Below, piece after piece: positions 35,481 through 48,299 of a DNA stretch of 50,438 nt (position 1 is its first letter; each line of letters opens with the position of its first letter). The notes below the pieces were generated by a model. The model worked only from the letters and a program-made list of their open reading frames with translations. It ran no database searches and had not been told where the DNA came from. The stretch comes from Alphaproteobacteria bacterium (GTDB taxonomy: Bacteria; Pseudomonadota; Alphaproteobacteria; GCA-2731375): contig JASLMH010000010.1 in the NCBI GenBank assembly GCA_030746635.1, forward strand, positions 1 through 50,438, read 5' to 3'. The translations under genes and the position numbers were made by a program.

Positions 35481-37706
35481 CTAGAGAAAACTATACGGAT
35501 CGACGTCGATCGCCACGCGGACCTGGTTCGGGCGGTCGACGGCGTCGACCCAGGCCCGGGCCAGCTCGGAGGTGTTGACGCCGCGGGTCGTTTTCAGCAG
35601 CAGGCGGTGGCGGAAGCGGCCGCGGAGCAGGCTCAGCGGCGCCGGTGCCGGGCCCAGCACCTCCAGCCGCTCGCCCCGCGGCGCGGCGCGGGCCAGATCG
35701 CGGGCCGTCTGCATCACCTGGTTTTCGTCCCGGCCGGAAACGATCAGCGCCACCAGCCTACCGAACGGCGGCAGGCCCTGCAGCCGTCGGGCCGCCTTCT
35801 CCTGTTCCAGGAAATCCTCGCGATCGCCCGAGACCAGGGCCTGCATCACCGGATGGCCCGGCATGTAGGTCTGCAACAGCGCCCGGCCCGGCCTTTCCTC
35901 CCGGCCCGAACGGCCGGCCACCTGGTTGAGCAGTTGATAGGTGCGTTCCGCCGCCCGCAGATCGCCACCCTGCAGGCCCAGATCGGCGTCGATCACCCCG
36001 ACCAGGGTCAGCATCGGGAAATGGTGACCCTTGGCGACGATCTGGGTGCCGATGATCAGTTCGACCTCCCGATCGGCGATCTGCCGGATCGCCTCGGCCG
36101 CCGCTTCCGGCCCGCGCACGGTGTCCGAGGCGATGACCAGGCAGCGGGCCTCGGGGAACAGGGTGGCGACCTCCTCCCACAGCCGTTCGACGCCGGGGCC
36201 GCAGGCCACCAGGCTGCCCTCGGCACCGCAGTCCGGGCAGCTCTCCGGCTGCCGCTGGTTGAAGCCGCAATGATGGCATTGCAGCCGGCCGTGAAAGCGG
36301 TGTTCGACCAGCCAGGCGGTGCAGTTGGGGCATTGCAGGCGGTGGCCGCAGGCCCGGCATAGGGTGAGGGGCGCATAGCCCCGGCGGTTCAGGAACAACA
36401 GCGCCTGTTCGCCGGCGGTCAGGGTCGCCTTCATGGCCTCGGCCAGGATCGGCGAGATCCATTGGCCGCCCGGCGCCTCGCCGCCGCGCATGTCCACCGC
36501 CTCGATGCTGGGCAGTTCGGCGGCGCCGATGCGCGTGGGCAGGCGCACCTCGGCATAGCGCCCACCCTCGACGTTGACCAGGCTTTCCAGGCTGGGGGTG
36601 GCCGAGACCAGCACGATGGGGATCTCGCCCAGCGAGGCCCGCACCACCGCCATGTCGCGGGCGTGGTAGATCACCCCGTCCTCCTGCTTGAAGGCGGCGT
36701 CGTGTTCCTCGTCGACGACGATCAGGCCGAGGTCCTGATAGGGCAGGAACAGGGCCGAGCGGGCGCCGACCACCACCCGGGCCCGGCCCTGGGCGACCGC
36801 CCGCCAGGTGCGCCGGCGTCGGGCGCTGCCGAGATCGGAATGCCAGACCAGCGGCGGCGCGCCGAAGCGCCGCTCGAACCGCTGCAGCCATTGCGCGGTC
36901 AGGGCGATCTCCGGCACCAGCACCAGCACCTGGCGGTCCGCCTCCAGGGCGGCGGCGATGGCTTCCAGATAGACCTCGGTCTTGCCGGCGCCGGTGACCC
37001 CGTCCAACAGGGTGGCGTGGTAGCCATGGACTCGCACCTGGGCGCACAGGGTATCGGCCGCCGCCCGCTGCTCGGCCGACAGCTCGGCGCCCGTTTGCCG
37101 CCAATCGGGCTCCGGTACCGCCAGTTCGGCCGGCAGTTCGATCTCGGCCAGGGCGCCAGCCTTGACCAGGCCGCGCACCACGCCGCCGCTGACCGCCGCC
37201 AGTTCGGCGATGGTCGCGGCCGGCAGGGCCAGGCCGTCGGCCAGCACCTCCAGCACCCGGCTCCGGGCGGCGGTCATCCTGGCGGGAGGGGCCCCGGCCA
37301 GGCGGTAGCCCAGGCGCGGCTTCGGTGGTTCCAGGGCGGCCGGCACGCTGATCGCCATGCGCAGGACCGAGCCGGGATCGGCGCAGGTATAGGCCGCCAG
37401 CCAGTCGACGAAGCGGCGGGTGACCGCTGCCATCGGCGGCGTATCCAGGCGGGCGGTGATCGGGCGCAGGCGTTCGTCGGCCACCGCGCCCTCGGCATCG
37501 GCCGGCCCTTCACCCCAGACCACGCCGAGCACGGCGCGGCGGCCCAGGGGCACGGCGACGAAATCGCCGACCGCCACCGGCTCCTCCCCGGCCACGGCGT
37601 AGTCGTAGGCGCCGGTCAGGGGCAGCGGCAGCAGGACGTGCACGCGGCGCACCGGCGGCAACAGATCGCCGCCGTCATCGGCCGTGCTGGTACGGGCATC
37701 GGGCAT
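35481..37706 (-). CDS. priA: Primosomal protein N' (replication restart helicase PriA)
   Basis: A 741-residue 3'-5' DNA helicase that reloads the replisome at stalled forks. It has an N-terminal 3'BD region ([17 protein letters not shown]), Walker A GVTGAGKT (236-243) and Walker B DEEH (332-335). A zinc-binding insert has eight cysteines (450, 453, 459, 462, 477, 480, 490, 493). Helicase motifs V-VI are in [14 protein letters not shown] and [20 protein letters not shown]. Length is normal. In many alphaproteobacteria priA sits beside atpHAGDC; here 18.6 kb separates them. Confidence 0.97.
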   Translation of the reverse strand: MPDARTSTADDGGDLLPPVRRVHVLLPLPLTGAYDYAVAGEEPVAVGDFVAVPLGRRAVLGVVWGEGPADAEGAVADERLRPITARLDTPPMAAVTRRFVDWLAAYTCADPGSVLRMAISVPAALEPPKPRLGYRLAGAPPARMTAARSRVLEVLADGLALPAATIAELAAVSGGVVRGLVKAGALAEIELPAELAVPEPDWRQTGAELSAEQRAAADTLCAQVRVHGYHATLLDGVTGAGKTEVYLEAIAAALEADRQVLVLVPEIALTAQWLQRFERRFGAPPLVWHSDLGSARRRRTWRAVAQGRARVVVGARSALFLPYQDLGLIVVDEEHDAAFKQEDGVIYHARDMAVVRASLGEIPIVLVSATPSLESLVNVEGGRYAEVRLPTRIGAAELPSIEAVDMRGGEAPGGQWISPILAEAMKATLTAGEQALLFLNRRGYAPLTLCRACGHRLQCPNCTAWLVEHRFHGRLQCHHCGFNQRQPESCPDCGAEGSLVACGPGVERLWEEVATLFPEARCLVIASDTVRGPEAAAEAIRQIADREVELIIGTQIVAKGHHFPMLTLVGVIDADLGLQGGDLRAAERTYQLLNQVAGRSGREERPGRALLQTYMPGHPVMQALVSGDREDFLEQEKAARRLQGLPPFGRLVALIVSGRDENQVMQTARDLARAAPRGERLEVLGPAPAPLSLLRGRFRHRLLLKTTRGVNTSELARAWVDAVDRPNQVRVAIDVDPYSFL

Positions 37707-37794
37707 CGGCTAGACTCTGCCAAGGCTTCCCGAAACCGGCAAGCGAATGGGAAAACCAAGGCTAACCCGTTGAATTGTTTGGACTGATCGTGGC

Positions 37795-38466
37795 ATGAAA
37801 TTCTTCGTCGACACCGCCGACATCGAACAGATTCGCGATCTGGCCGCCACCGGCCTGCTGGATGGGGTGACCACCAACCCATCCCTGGTGGCGAAGACGG
37901 GCGGCGATTTCTTCGAGGTCGTGCGCGAGATCTGCGCCCTGGTCGACGGCCCGGTCAGCGCCGAGGTGGCGGCCACCGACGTCGACGGCATGGTCGACGA
38001 AGGCCGCACCCTGGCCGAGCTGGCCGACAACGTGGCCATCAAGGTGCCGTTGACCTGGGACGGCCTGAAGGCCTGCCGCGCGCTGCGCCAGGACGGCACC
38101 ATGGTCAACGTCACCCTGTGCTTCTCGGCCAACCAGGCTTTGCTGGCGGCCAAGGCCGGGGCCAGCTTCATCTCGCCCTTCGTCGGCCGGCTGGACGATA
38201 TCGGCCAGGACGGCATGCAGTTGATCGCCGAGATCATCGAGATCTACGGCAACTACGACAGCATCGATACCGAGGTGCTGGTGGCCTCGGTGCGCAGCCC
38301 GATGCACGTGCTGCACGCCGCCCGCCTGGGCGCCGATGTCTGCACCATCCCACCGGACGTGATCCGGCAACTGACCAAGCATGCCCTGACCGACAAGGGC
38401 CTGGACGCCTTCCTGGCCGATTGGCGGCAAACCGGCCAGTCGATCCTCGACCGCGACGCCCCCTGA
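37795..38466 (+). CDS. Transaldolase / fructose-6-phosphate aldolase-like (TalC/FSA family)
   Basis: A 223-residue short transaldolase-family aldolase, the usual length for TalC/FSA. The N-terminal [31 protein letters not shown] is diagnostic, and Schiff-base Lys83 is in [12 protein letters not shown]. Whether it works as a transaldolase in the pentose phosphate pathway or as an aldolase is not clear from sequence. It is divergent from priA (88 bp) and overlaps the DUF484 start by one base (TGATG). Confidence 0.93.
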   Translation: MKFFVDTADIEQIRDLAATGLLDGVTTNPSLVAKTGGDFFEVVREICALVDGPVSAEVAATDVDGMVDEGRTLAELADNVAIKVPLTWDGLKACRALRQDGTMVNVTLCFSANQALLAAKAGASFISPFVGRLDDIGQDGMQLIAEIIEIYGNYDSIDTEVLVASVRSPMHVLHAARLGADVCTIPPDVIRQLTKHALTDKGLDAFLADWRQTGQSILDRDAP

Positions 38467-39197
38467 TGGCCACCAAGCCGATGAACCCCGACCCGCGGCC
38501 CCGCCAAGAGGCGGCGCCGACCGAGGCCGATACGGTGCGTGACTTCCTGGCCGCCAATCCCGATTTCCTGGCCGCCAACCCGGATCTGTTGCAAATCCTG
38601 CGCCTGCCGGTGCGCCACGGCGGCGAGAACGTCCTGGACATGGGCCAGATCATGGTCCGCCGCCTGCAGGAGGAGGTCGGCGAGCTGGGCCGGCGCTACG
38701 ACGATTTGCTGGCCGCCGGCCGCGCCAATCAGGCGGCGCAGGGCCGGATGCATGACGCCGCCCTGGCGATGCTGGAGGCCAAGGGCTTCGAACACCTGAT
38801 CCACATCGTCACCCGCGATCTGCCGCAGGTGCTGGACGTTGACACGGTGACCCTGTGCGTCGAGGCGACGGCCGACGACGGCCCGCGAAAGGCGCCGATG
38901 GGCGGCGTCTACGTCCTCGAGGCCGGCGCGGTGGATGCCCTGATGGGCGAGGGCACGGCCGTGCACCTGGACGGCGATAGCGCCGGCGACCGCCGGGTGT
39001 TCGGCCCGGCCGCCGGCCTGGTGCGCAGCCAGGCCCTGGTCCGGCTGTCGGCCAGTCCGGGCGCGCCGCCCGGCCTGTTGGCCCTGGGCTCGCGCGACGG
39101 CGCCAGGTTCCAGCCCGGCCAGGGCACCGAACTGCTCGGCTTCCTGGCCCGCCTGCTGGAGCGGCTGTTGCAGGCATGGCTGGACCTGCCGGCGTAG
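38466..39197 (+). CDS. DUF484 family protein (GAF-like)
   Basis: A 243-residue DUF484 protein. The N-terminal repeat VRDFLAANPDFLAANPDLLQILRLP, the GGENVLDMGQIMVRRLQEEVGELGRRYDDLL coiled stretch and the C-terminal GAF-like domain ending ALGSRDGARFQPGQGTELLGFLARLLERLLQAWL agree with the family. The function is unknown, but it is regularly paired with xerC. Its 3' end overlaps the xerC start by 22 bp, and its start is coupled to the aldolase gene. Confidence 0.9.
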   Translation: MATKPMNPDPRPRQEAAPTEADTVRDFLAANPDFLAANPDLLQILRLPVRHGGENVLDMGQIMVRRLQEEVGELGRRYDDLLAAGRANQAAQGRMHDAALAMLEAKGFEHLIHIVTRDLPQVLDVDTVTLCVEATADDGPRKAPMGGVYVLEAGAVDALMGEGTAVHLDGDSAGDRRVFGPAAGLVRSQALVRLSASPGAPPGLLALGSRDGARFQPGQGTELLGFLARLLERLLQAWLDLPA

Positions 39198-40126
39198 GCC
39201 ACCCCTTGCCGGGCGACGATTTGGCCACTGCCGTCGTCCGCTGGACCAGTTGGTTGAAGTCGGAGCGGCGGCTGTCCCCCCATACCCTGGCCGGCTATGG
39301 CCGCGATCTCGGCGGCTTTCTGGCCTTCCTGGCCGAGCATCTGGGGCAATCCCCGAACCTTGACGATCTGGCGGCGCTGGAGGCGCGGGACTTCCGGGCC
39401 TATCTGGCCCGGCGCCGGGGCGACGGCCTGGGGCCGGCCAGCCTGGCCCGGGCCCTGGCGGCGGTGCGCAGCTTCTTTCGCTTCTGCGATCGCGTCCAGC
39501 TTTGCGCCAACCCCGCCATCGGCACCCTGCGCACCCCGAAACTGCCCCACGGCGTGCCCAAGCCGCTGTCGGTGGTCGAGGCGGTCGAGGTGGTCGAGGA
39601 CGTGGCCGGCCTGTCGGACGACGACTGGGTGCAGGCCCGGGACGTGGCGGTGCTGACCCTGCTTTACGGCTGCGGTTTGCGGATCTCCGAGGCCCTGAAC
39701 CTGAACCGGGCCGAGGCGCCCCTGGGCGAGGGCTTGCGGGTGCTGGGCAAGGGCGGCAAGGAACGCCTGGTGCCGGTGCTGCCGGTGGTGCGCCGGGCGG
39801 TCGAACAATATCTGGCCCTGTGCCCCTACGATCTGCCCCCCGACGGGCCGCTGTTCTTGGGCGTCAAAGGCCGGCGCCTGGACCCGCGCATCGTCCGCGG
39901 CCGCATGCAGCAACTGCGCGGCGCCCTGGGCCTGCCGGCGACGGCGACGCCGCACTCGCTGCGCCATTCCTTCGCCACGCACCTGTTGGGCGCCGGCGGC
40001 GATCTGCGGGCGATCCAGGAACTGCTCGGCCACGCCAGCCTGTCGACCACCCAGCGCTACACCGAGGTCGACGCCGACCGCCTGATGGAGGTCTACCGCA
40101 AGGCGCATCCGAAGGCGCGGGGGTAG
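39176..40126 (+). CDS. xerC: Tyrosine recombinase XerC
   Basis: A 316-residue recombinase that resolves chromosome dimers at dif together with XerD. The N-terminal SAM-like core-binding domain spans about 15-110. Catalytic residues are Arg169 (GCGLRISEAL), Lys in GKGGKER (191-197), His260 and Arg263 (PHSLRHSF), His286 (LLGHASL) and nucleophile Tyr295 (TTQRYTEVD). All are present, so the gene is intact. Its last 55 codons (from Leu262) are duplicated 2315 bp downstream, beyond a GHKL-ATPase gene. The tail carried here may therefore have come with the insert, keeping xerC functional (inference). Confidence 0.95.
   Translation: MAGPAGVGHPLPGDDLATAVVRWTSWLKSERRLSPHTLAGYGRDLGGFLAFLAEHLGQSPNLDDLAALEARDFRAYLARRRGDGLGPASLARALAAVRSFFRFCDRVQLCANPAIGTLRTPKLPHGVPKPLSVVEAVEVVEDVAGLSDDDWVQARDVAVLTLLYGCGLRISEALNLNRAEAPLGEGLRVLGKGGKERLVPVLPVVRRAVEQYLALCPYDLPPDGPLFLGVKGRRLDPRIVRGRMQQLRGALGLPATATPHSLRHSFATHLLGAGGDLRAIQELLGHASLSTTQRYTEVDADRLMEVYRKAHPKARG
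39959..40125 (+). repeat. 167-bp direct repeat, left copy (xerC 3' end)
   Basis: This segment is 165 of 167 bases identical to 42274-42440. The two differences are third-position and synonymous (CAG/CAA for Gln, ACC/ACA for Thr). It begins at codon 262 of xerC, within the HxxR box, and ends in the stop codon (TAG here, TAA in the right copy). The pair bounds the ATPase island. Confidence 0.95.
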
Positions 40127-42440
40127 GGGAAACGCACCGCGACCGACCCTTGGCCAGCGCCGATTGAGGGCCTGTCAGGCCGCGATCGGTAGCTTCCCGA
40201 GCTTTTGCCCCAAGGCCCGCTTGATATTCACATCGATATGGTAGCGCGGCAGAATGGCAGCAGTTAGAGCGGCTTCGTCCCATAGGAGCTTGATTTCCTC
40301 CATGCTCCATTTTCCTCCTTGCTTCAGGGCCAGCGCGCTCATGACGGTTTCCATCAGCTGCTGTTGGAACCACTCGCGAACGACGTGCTTCACCGTTCCG
40401 CCGGCTCCTGGAACATGATCGTATCTTTTCGTCCATCGAACGATCATATCCGTGAACGCACGGAAATCCCCGTTGATCAGAAGCAAATTCTGTTCCGGAA
40501 GATATTTGGCTGCTCGATCCTCCAGATCACCAGCAATCCGGCTTCCATCTTCAAGCGTGATCCACTGAACACTCGGTTCATTTGGAATGTTGATGAGGTC
40601 TGCGGGTTCTCCCCCTTCTTCTGTGAATAGTGAGTAGATGTCACCTTGCTTGCCGCCACGGCCTCTGCCACCGGAGTTCCCAGTGCCTCCGGAACCGGTT
40701 TGAGCAGGGTCGCCACCGCTGTTGGCGCTCGGAGGAAGTACATTGTACTTCCCATCTTTGTTCGGCTTGTAGCGGCCAAACCGGAACAAGTCGCGCACAG
40801 CCTTTAGTCGCTCGCGGATAGCCTTGCGATGATCCGTGTGGTCAGAACGTTGACCAATCTGGTCCTGATAAGCGGCCAGTTCATCCGGCATATGGTCGCG
40901 AAACTCCATCGCATAAAGCGACCAGTCTACTGCTTCGCCTTCGATAAGAAGATGGGTGCGCGCGGTGTTGGCCGATACCAGCTGCCGATTACCATTGTCC
41001 GGCTCAACGTATATGACGACGCGGTCGCAACCGAAAACCACGCCAAAAGACTGCAGCCGCGCATAGCCGGCGTTGCTGTATACGAGTTCGTACAACTCGT
41101 CTTGAAATAGCATTGCCATGTGACCGCCTGGAGTGTAGTGGCCGCTATTGTTGTCGGCGGCTTCATCAATGATCCACCAGTGAGCATTGGCGCGAGCCGA
41201 TTCAAGGCGGATGGTCCCGCTTTCGACGCTGTTTTCTTCAAGCCACGGACCCTGGCCTGTGACCGTCCGTAGAAAATTGTGCTTGTCACCCTGTGGCAAT
41301 TCCCAGCCTTCCCTCGCCCGAACTTTGACATTGTCGGGAAACTGGAAGAACCGGGAGTTGAGGTATCGCAACACCCATTTCTTCGGCATTAGTGTCTTAG
41401 GCGGTGCTGCCATGGTGTTAGCGTCGGTTTTGTCGCCAAGTAGGATAACCATAGTTCCATGGTCTTCTATTGGTTCAGGTTTCAGGTCGTTGTCGATATG
41501 TGCCCAAAACTCTCCGTTGTCGAACCGACTGAGTCCGTATTGTCTTGCCTCCGGGTCACGGTACAGGTGGATCATGTAACCTTTCCCGTCTTTCCAACTG
41601 AGATAAACAAGCCCTTCTGGGTTTAGCGGCGCCGCAGAGATCTTGGCACCTACTCCAAAATTGCCCGTCGCGGACTGCTTGTGGATAGATGAGGAAAGCT
41701 GATTGATGTATTTGACCATCTCTGGGCCAGTCATGCCGACGCCAGTATCGACGACGCAAAGTTTGCACGAGGCGCCGTCCGTCAGAAGATGTCGGTTCCA
41801 ATCCAAATCCCACCGTACTTCGCCGGTGGGTTCATTAAGGTTCTGGATCGCTTCGATCGCGTTTTTTGTCAGTTCGCGGAGGAACTGAAGCGGCGAGCAA
41901 TCTTCGTTCAGCTTGTCTACGAGAAAGGCCATGTCACGAACGGTCATGGCCAACAGATCGTTGGTCATTTGCTTCTCCCGAAATCTGCCGAGGCGGGTTT
42001 GCGGCCTCGATCAAACCAAGGTTTCAACACTGAAGGGCGATAGGTCGCGCGACAGTGCATCTCGAATTCGGCCTGAGAACCGAATCCCATGATTCTGAAC
42101 TAATCGGGTTCGAATGTCAAAATAATGTGCGTCTGGCGAACACGGGCACAAAATCTAGGTGGAGAAGATTGTCCGTATTCAATGTTGATCAACTAAATTT
42201 AGCACTGTCGGCGGCAGATTGCCGCACCCATACAGCTGGGGGATTGCCGTCGTCGGAGGCCAGGCCGCAGGCCCTGCGCCATTCCTTCGCCACGCACCTG
42301 TTGGGCGCCGGCGGCGATCTGCGGGCGATCCAAGAACTGCTCGGCCACGCCAGCCTGTCGACAACCCAGCGCTACACCGAGGTCGACGCCGACCGCCTGA
42401 TGGAGGTCTACCGCAAGGCGCATCCGAAGGCGCGGGGGTA
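40126..42440. mobile_element. Small genomic island inserted at the 3' end of xerC, carrying a GHKL ATPase
   Basis: The 2315-bp unit (one repeat copy plus the insert) has one credible gene and a base composition unlike its surroundings: 32 of 60 GC at 41401-41460 against 47 of 60 at 39901-39960 in xerC. Direct repeats of the xerC tail flank it. The right copy leads into intergenic palindromes that look native, so the left copy probably arrived with the insert. No integrase, transposase or replication gene is inside. Mobilisation by XerC itself, by a recombinase in trans, or by homologous recombination are all possible; the sequence does not decide. Confidence 0.75.
40175..41968 (-). CDS. GHKL/Hsp90-type ATPase, island cargo
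   Basis: A 597-residue ATPase with a GHKL (Bergerat) fold at the N terminus: N box LRELTKNAIEAI with Glu32 and Asn36, G1 DTGVGM (74-79), G2 GNFGVGAK (102-109), and a likely G3 GTMVILLGD. The middle is a transducer-like region. A Gly/Ser-rich linker (SGGDPAQTGSGGTGNSGG, about 420-440) precedes a C-terminal alpha/beta part with many aromatic and acidic residues. It is not HtpG, MutL or a histidine kinase. GHKL proteins of this kind (MORC-like and others) recur in anti-phage and restriction loci; a defence role here is inference. A GGGAG site precedes the ATG. Codon use and GC differ from neighbours. Confidence 0.85.
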   Translation of the reverse strand: MTNDLLAMTVRDMAFLVDKLNEDCSPLQFLRELTKNAIEAIQNLNEPTGEVRWDLDWNRHLLTDGASCKLCVVDTGVGMTGPEMVKYINQLSSSIHKQSATGNFGVGAKISAAPLNPEGLVYLSWKDGKGYMIHLYRDPEARQYGLSRFDNGEFWAHIDNDLKPEPIEDHGTMVILLGDKTDANTMAAPPKTLMPKKWVLRYLNSRFFQFPDNVKVRAREGWELPQGDKHNFLRTVTGQGPWLEENSVESGTIRLESARANAHWWIIDEAADNNSGHYTPGGHMAMLFQDELYELVYSNAGYARLQSFGVVFGCDRVVIYVEPDNGNRQLVSANTARTHLLIEGEAVDWSLYAMEFRDHMPDELAAYQDQIGQRSDHTDHRKAIRERLKAVRDLFRFGRYKPNKDGKYNVLPPSANSGGDPAQTGSGGTGNSGGRGRGGKQGDIYSLFTEEGGEPADLINIPNEPSVQWITLEDGSRIAGDLEDRAAKYLPEQNLLLINGDFRAFTDMIVRWTKRYDHVPGAGGTVKHVVREWFQQQLMETVMSALALKQGGKWSMEEIKLLWDEAALTAAILPRYHIDVNIKRALGQKLGKLPIAA

Positions 42441-42441
42441 A
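42274..42441 (+). pseudogene. xerC 3' fragment (right copy of the direct repeat)
   Basis: This fragment encodes the last 55 residues of XerC (from [10 protein letters not shown] to the stop) with no amino acid change relative to the intact gene. It lacks everything upstream, including the first catalytic arginine and the HxxR histidine, which is replaced by Gln in the adjoining sequence. It is probably the original chromosomal end of xerC, displaced by the island. The preceding gap 41969-42273 holds no gene that I believe; it shows short hairpins (GCGGCA-GAT-TGCCGC near 42209) and should contain the ATPase promoter. Confidence 0.85.
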
Positions 42442-42452
42442 CGCCAAGGTGG

Positions 42453-42533
42453 ATGCCCGGATCAAGTCCGGGCATGACGATAAGTATTTGAATTAAAATG
42501 ATTATTCGTCATTGCCGGGCTCGACCCGGCAAT
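42453..42533. repeat. Two hairpin palindromes between xerC tail and lpd
   Basis: ATGCCCGGA (42453-42461) pairs with TCCGGGCAT (42467-42475), and ATTGCCGGG (42511-42519) pairs with CCCGGCAAT (42525-42533); each is a 9-bp stem with a 5-base loop. The second matches the palindrome at 18560 in reverse orientation. They are dispersed repeats that could terminate the convergent xerC and lpd transcripts. Confidence 0.75.
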
Positions 42534-42561
42534 CTCGATGACCCAAGGCGACGCCCTTCGG

Positions 42562-43974
<1,413 letters not shown>

Positions 43975-43984
43975 GACTTGACCT

Positions 43985-45289
<1,305 letters not shown>

Positions 45290-45317
45290 CTTCGGGGCCT
45301 CGTTCCGGTCTGGGCGC

Positions 45318-48224
45318 TCAAAGGCCGAGCGCGTCGGCCACCAGCTTGGCCTGTTCCTGTTGGTGCCGGGCCATGCTGCCGGTCGCCGTGGAGGCGCTCT
45401 CCGGCCGGCCGAAATAGCTCGGCCGCTGACATTTGTGATCCATCTTGCCCAGCAGTTGTTCCAGCCGCGGCTGGATGAACCACCAGGCGCCCATGTTCTG
45501 CGGCTCTTCCTGGCACCAGACGATGTCGGCGTTGGGGAAGCGGGCCAGTTCCTTACGCAACGGCGTCTTGGGGAACGGGTAGAGCTGTTCCAGGCGCATC
45601 AGGTAGATGTTCTTTTTCTTCGCTTCCTCGCGCTTCTCGAACAGGTCGAAATAGACCTTGCCGCTGCACAGCACGACCCGGCGGATCTTGCCGTCGGGGG
45701 CGAGGGCCTCGCGGTCGCCGTCGGCGCCGTCCCAGTACACCCGGTGGAAGGTCGAGCCGGGCCCCATATCCACCAGGCTGGAAGTGGCGCGCTTATGCCG
45801 CAGCAGCGACTTCGGCGTCATCAGGATCAGCGGCTTGCGGAATTTGCGGTGCACCTGCCGGCGCAGGATGTGGAAATAGTTGGCCGGGGTGGTGCAGTTG
45901 GCGACCTGGACGTTGTCCTCGGCGCAGATCTGCAGGTAGCGCTCCAGCCGGGCCGAGGAATGTTCCGGGCCCTGGCCCTCGAAACCGTGCGGCAGCAGCA
46001 TCACCAGGCCGCTCATGCGCAGCCACTTGCTCTCGGCCGAGGAGATGAACTGGTCGACGATCATCTGGGCGCCGTTGGCGAAATCGCCGAACTGGGCCTC
46101 CCACATCACCAGACCGCGCGGTTCGGCCAGGCTGTAGCCGTATTCGAAGCCCAGCACCGCCGCCTCGGACAGCGGGCTGTTGATCACCTCGAACTTGGCC
46201 TGCTTGTTGTCCAGGCTGTTCAGCGGCGTGTGGGTCTGCTCGGTCTCCTGGTCGATGAACTGGGCGTGGCGCTGCGAGAAGGTGCCGCGGGCACAATCCT
46301 GCCCGGATAGGCGCACCGGGAAACCCTCCAGCGCCAGCGAGCCGAAGGCCAGCGCCTCGGCGGTGGCCCAATCGATGCCCTCGCCTGTCTCGAAAAGCAT
46401 CCGCTTGGCCTCCAACTGTCGGCGGATGGTGCGGTGCAGGTTGAAACCCTCGGGCGCCTGGGTCAGCACCTTGCCGATGCGCAGCAGGGTATCGCGTTTG
46501 ACCGAGGTGTCGCCGCGCCGGGCCTCGCCGCGGGCCCTCTCCAGGCCCTGCCAGCGGCCTTCCAGCCAGTCCGCCTTGTTCGGCTTGAAGCTCGAGGCGG
46601 CCTCGAAATCCTGTTCCATGCGGGCCTGGAAATCGGCCACCGCGTTGTCGGCTTCCTCCTGGTCGATCACCCCTTCGGCGACCAGCTTGTCGGAATAGAT
46701 CCGCCGCGAGGTCGGATGCTGGGCGATCGCCTTGTACATCAATGGCTGGGTGAAGGCCGGCTCGTCACCTTCGTTGTGGCCGTGCCGGCGGTAGCAGAAC
46801 ATGTCGATAACCACGTCTTTCTTGAACTGTTGGCGGAACTCGGTGGCCACCTTGCCGATGTAGCAGACGGCCTCCGGATCATCGCCGTTGACGTGGAAAA
46901 TCGGCGTCTGCACCATCTTGCCGACGTCCGAGGAATAGGGCGAGGAGCGGGAGAGGTTCGGGTTGGTGGTGAAGCCGATCTGGTTGTTGACGATGATATG
47001 GACGGTGCCGCCGGTGGTGTAGCCGTCCAGATCCGACAGGGCGAAGCATTCGCCGACCAGACCCTGGCCGGCGAAGGCGGCATCGCCGTGCATCAACAGG
47101 GTCATCACCTTGCTGCGGTCGACGTCGTTCTCCTGGTCCTGCTTGGCCCGGGCCTTGCCCAGCGCCACCGGGTTGACGGCCTCCAGGTGCGAGGGGTTGG
47201 CGGCCAGCGAGAGATGCACCATGTGGCCGCCCAACTCGCGGTCGGCCGAGGTGCCGAGATGGTATTTCACGTCGCCCGAGCCCTGGACGTCCTCCGGGTG
47301 GGCCGAATTGCCCTGGAACTCCGAGAAGATCGCCGTGAACGGTTTGCGCATCAGGTTCGATAGGATGTTCAGCCGGCCCCGGTGCGGCATGCCGAGCGAG
47401 ATATCCCGCACGCCCAGTTGCGAGGCGCGGATCAGCACCGAATGCAACAGCGGCATCAGGGTTTCGCCGCCGTCCAGGCCGAACCGCTTGGTGCCGGTGT
47501 ACTTCATCTGCAGGAAACGCTCGAAACCCTCGGACTCCACCAGTTCACGCAGGATCTGCCGCTTCTCGTGGTCGGTGATGCTGATTTCCTTGCCCCGGCC
47601 CTCGATCCGTTCCTGGATCCAGGCCTTCTCGCCGGGCCCCATGATGTGCATGAACTCGACGCCGATGCTGCCGCAATAGGTGCGGTTCAGGATGTCGAGG
47701 ATTTCCCTGAGCGTGGCGTTCTCCAGGCCGAGCACGTAGTTGATGTAGATCGGCCGGTCGAGATCGGCGTCGCCGAAACCGAAGCTATGCGGGTCCAATT
47801 CGGAATGGGAGACCATCTGCTGCAGGCCCAAGGGATCCAGCTTGGCGTGCAGATGGCCGCGCACCCGGAAATTGCGGATCAGCATCAGCGCCCGCAGGCT
47901 GTCCAGGGTGGCCTGGCGGACCTGCGCCGCCGACACCGCGCCGACCGCCTGGGGGGCCCGTTGCAGGCCGGCCAGGAAATTATCGCCGTCGCCGTCGGAG
48001 GTGAAGGTGTCGACCGGCATCTCGGCCGCCGTCCTGGGCGCCCAGGAAGCGCCCCGGACCTCGGCGATCACCGTGTCCGCATCATCGCCCAGTTCGGCGA
48101 AGAACTGCTGCCAGCTCGCGTCGACCGAGCTGGGACTGGCCAGGTAGCGTTGATAAAGCTGTTCGATGAAGGCGCTGTTGGCGCCAAACAGGAATGACGA
48201 GCCCTCAAGTTCGGCCGTGGACAT
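45318..48224 (-). CDS. sucA: 2-oxoglutarate dehydrogenase E1 component
   Basis: A 968-residue thiamine diphosphate enzyme that decarboxylates 2-oxoglutarate and succinylates the E2 lipoyl group. The N-terminal segment ([32 protein letters not shown]) is the E2-interaction part. The domain core has GMPHRGRLN, the ThDP-binding [21 protein letters not shown] with [10 protein letters not shown], and [19 protein letters not shown]. The C-terminal [14 protein letters not shown] and PFPKTPL are standard. Length is normal. It lies 75 bp after sucD in the same operon. Confidence 0.97.
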   Translation of the reverse strand: MSTAELEGSSFLFGANSAFIEQLYQRYLASPSSVDASWQQFFAELGDDADTVIAEVRGASWAPRTAAEMPVDTFTSDGDGDNFLAGLQRAPQAVGAVSAAQVRQATLDSLRALMLIRNFRVRGHLHAKLDPLGLQQMVSHSELDPHSFGFGDADLDRPIYINYVLGLENATLREILDILNRTYCGSIGVEFMHIMGPGEKAWIQERIEGRGKEISITDHEKRQILRELVESEGFERFLQMKYTGTKRFGLDGGETLMPLLHSVLIRASQLGVRDISLGMPHRGRLNILSNLMRKPFTAIFSEFQGNSAHPEDVQGSGDVKYHLGTSADRELGGHMVHLSLAANPSHLEAVNPVALGKARAKQDQENDVDRSKVMTLLMHGDAAFAGQGLVGECFALSDLDGYTTGGTVHIIVNNQIGFTTNPNLSRSSPYSSDVGKMVQTPIFHVNGDDPEAVCYIGKVATEFRQQFKKDVVIDMFCYRRHGHNEGDEPAFTQPLMYKAIAQHPTSRRIYSDKLVAEGVIDQEEADNAVADFQARMEQDFEAASSFKPNKADWLEGRWQGLERARGEARRGDTSVKRDTLLRIGKVLTQAPEGFNLHRTIRRQLEAKRMLFETGEGIDWATAEALAFGSLALEGFPVRLSGQDCARGTFSQRHAQFIDQETEQTHTPLNSLDNKQAKFEVINSPLSEAAVLGFEYGYSLAEPRGLVMWEAQFGDFANGAQMIVDQFISSAESKWLRMSGLVMLLPHGFEGQGPEHSSARLERYLQICAEDNVQVANCTTPANYFHILRRQVHRKFRKPLILMTPKSLLRHKRATSSLVDMGPGSTFHRVYWDGADGDREALAPDGKIRRVVLCSGKVYFDLFEKREEAKKKNIYLMRLEQLYPFPKTPLRKELARFPNADIVWCQEEPQNMGAWWFIQPRLEQLLGKMDHKCQRPSYFGRPESASTATGSMARHQQEQAKLVADALGL

Positions 48225-48299
48225 GGTCGCACCGGCGGCTTTCTGCCACCGCTCCCCTAACTCGATTGCATTTGCCCGCGCATACTGCGCGTCGCATGG

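Noticed and set aside
42090..42130. tRNA-like T-loop GGGTTCGAATG, considered as a tRNA attachment site for the island
   Set aside because: The flanking bases do not form a T stem, and no acceptor or anticodon arm could be placed.
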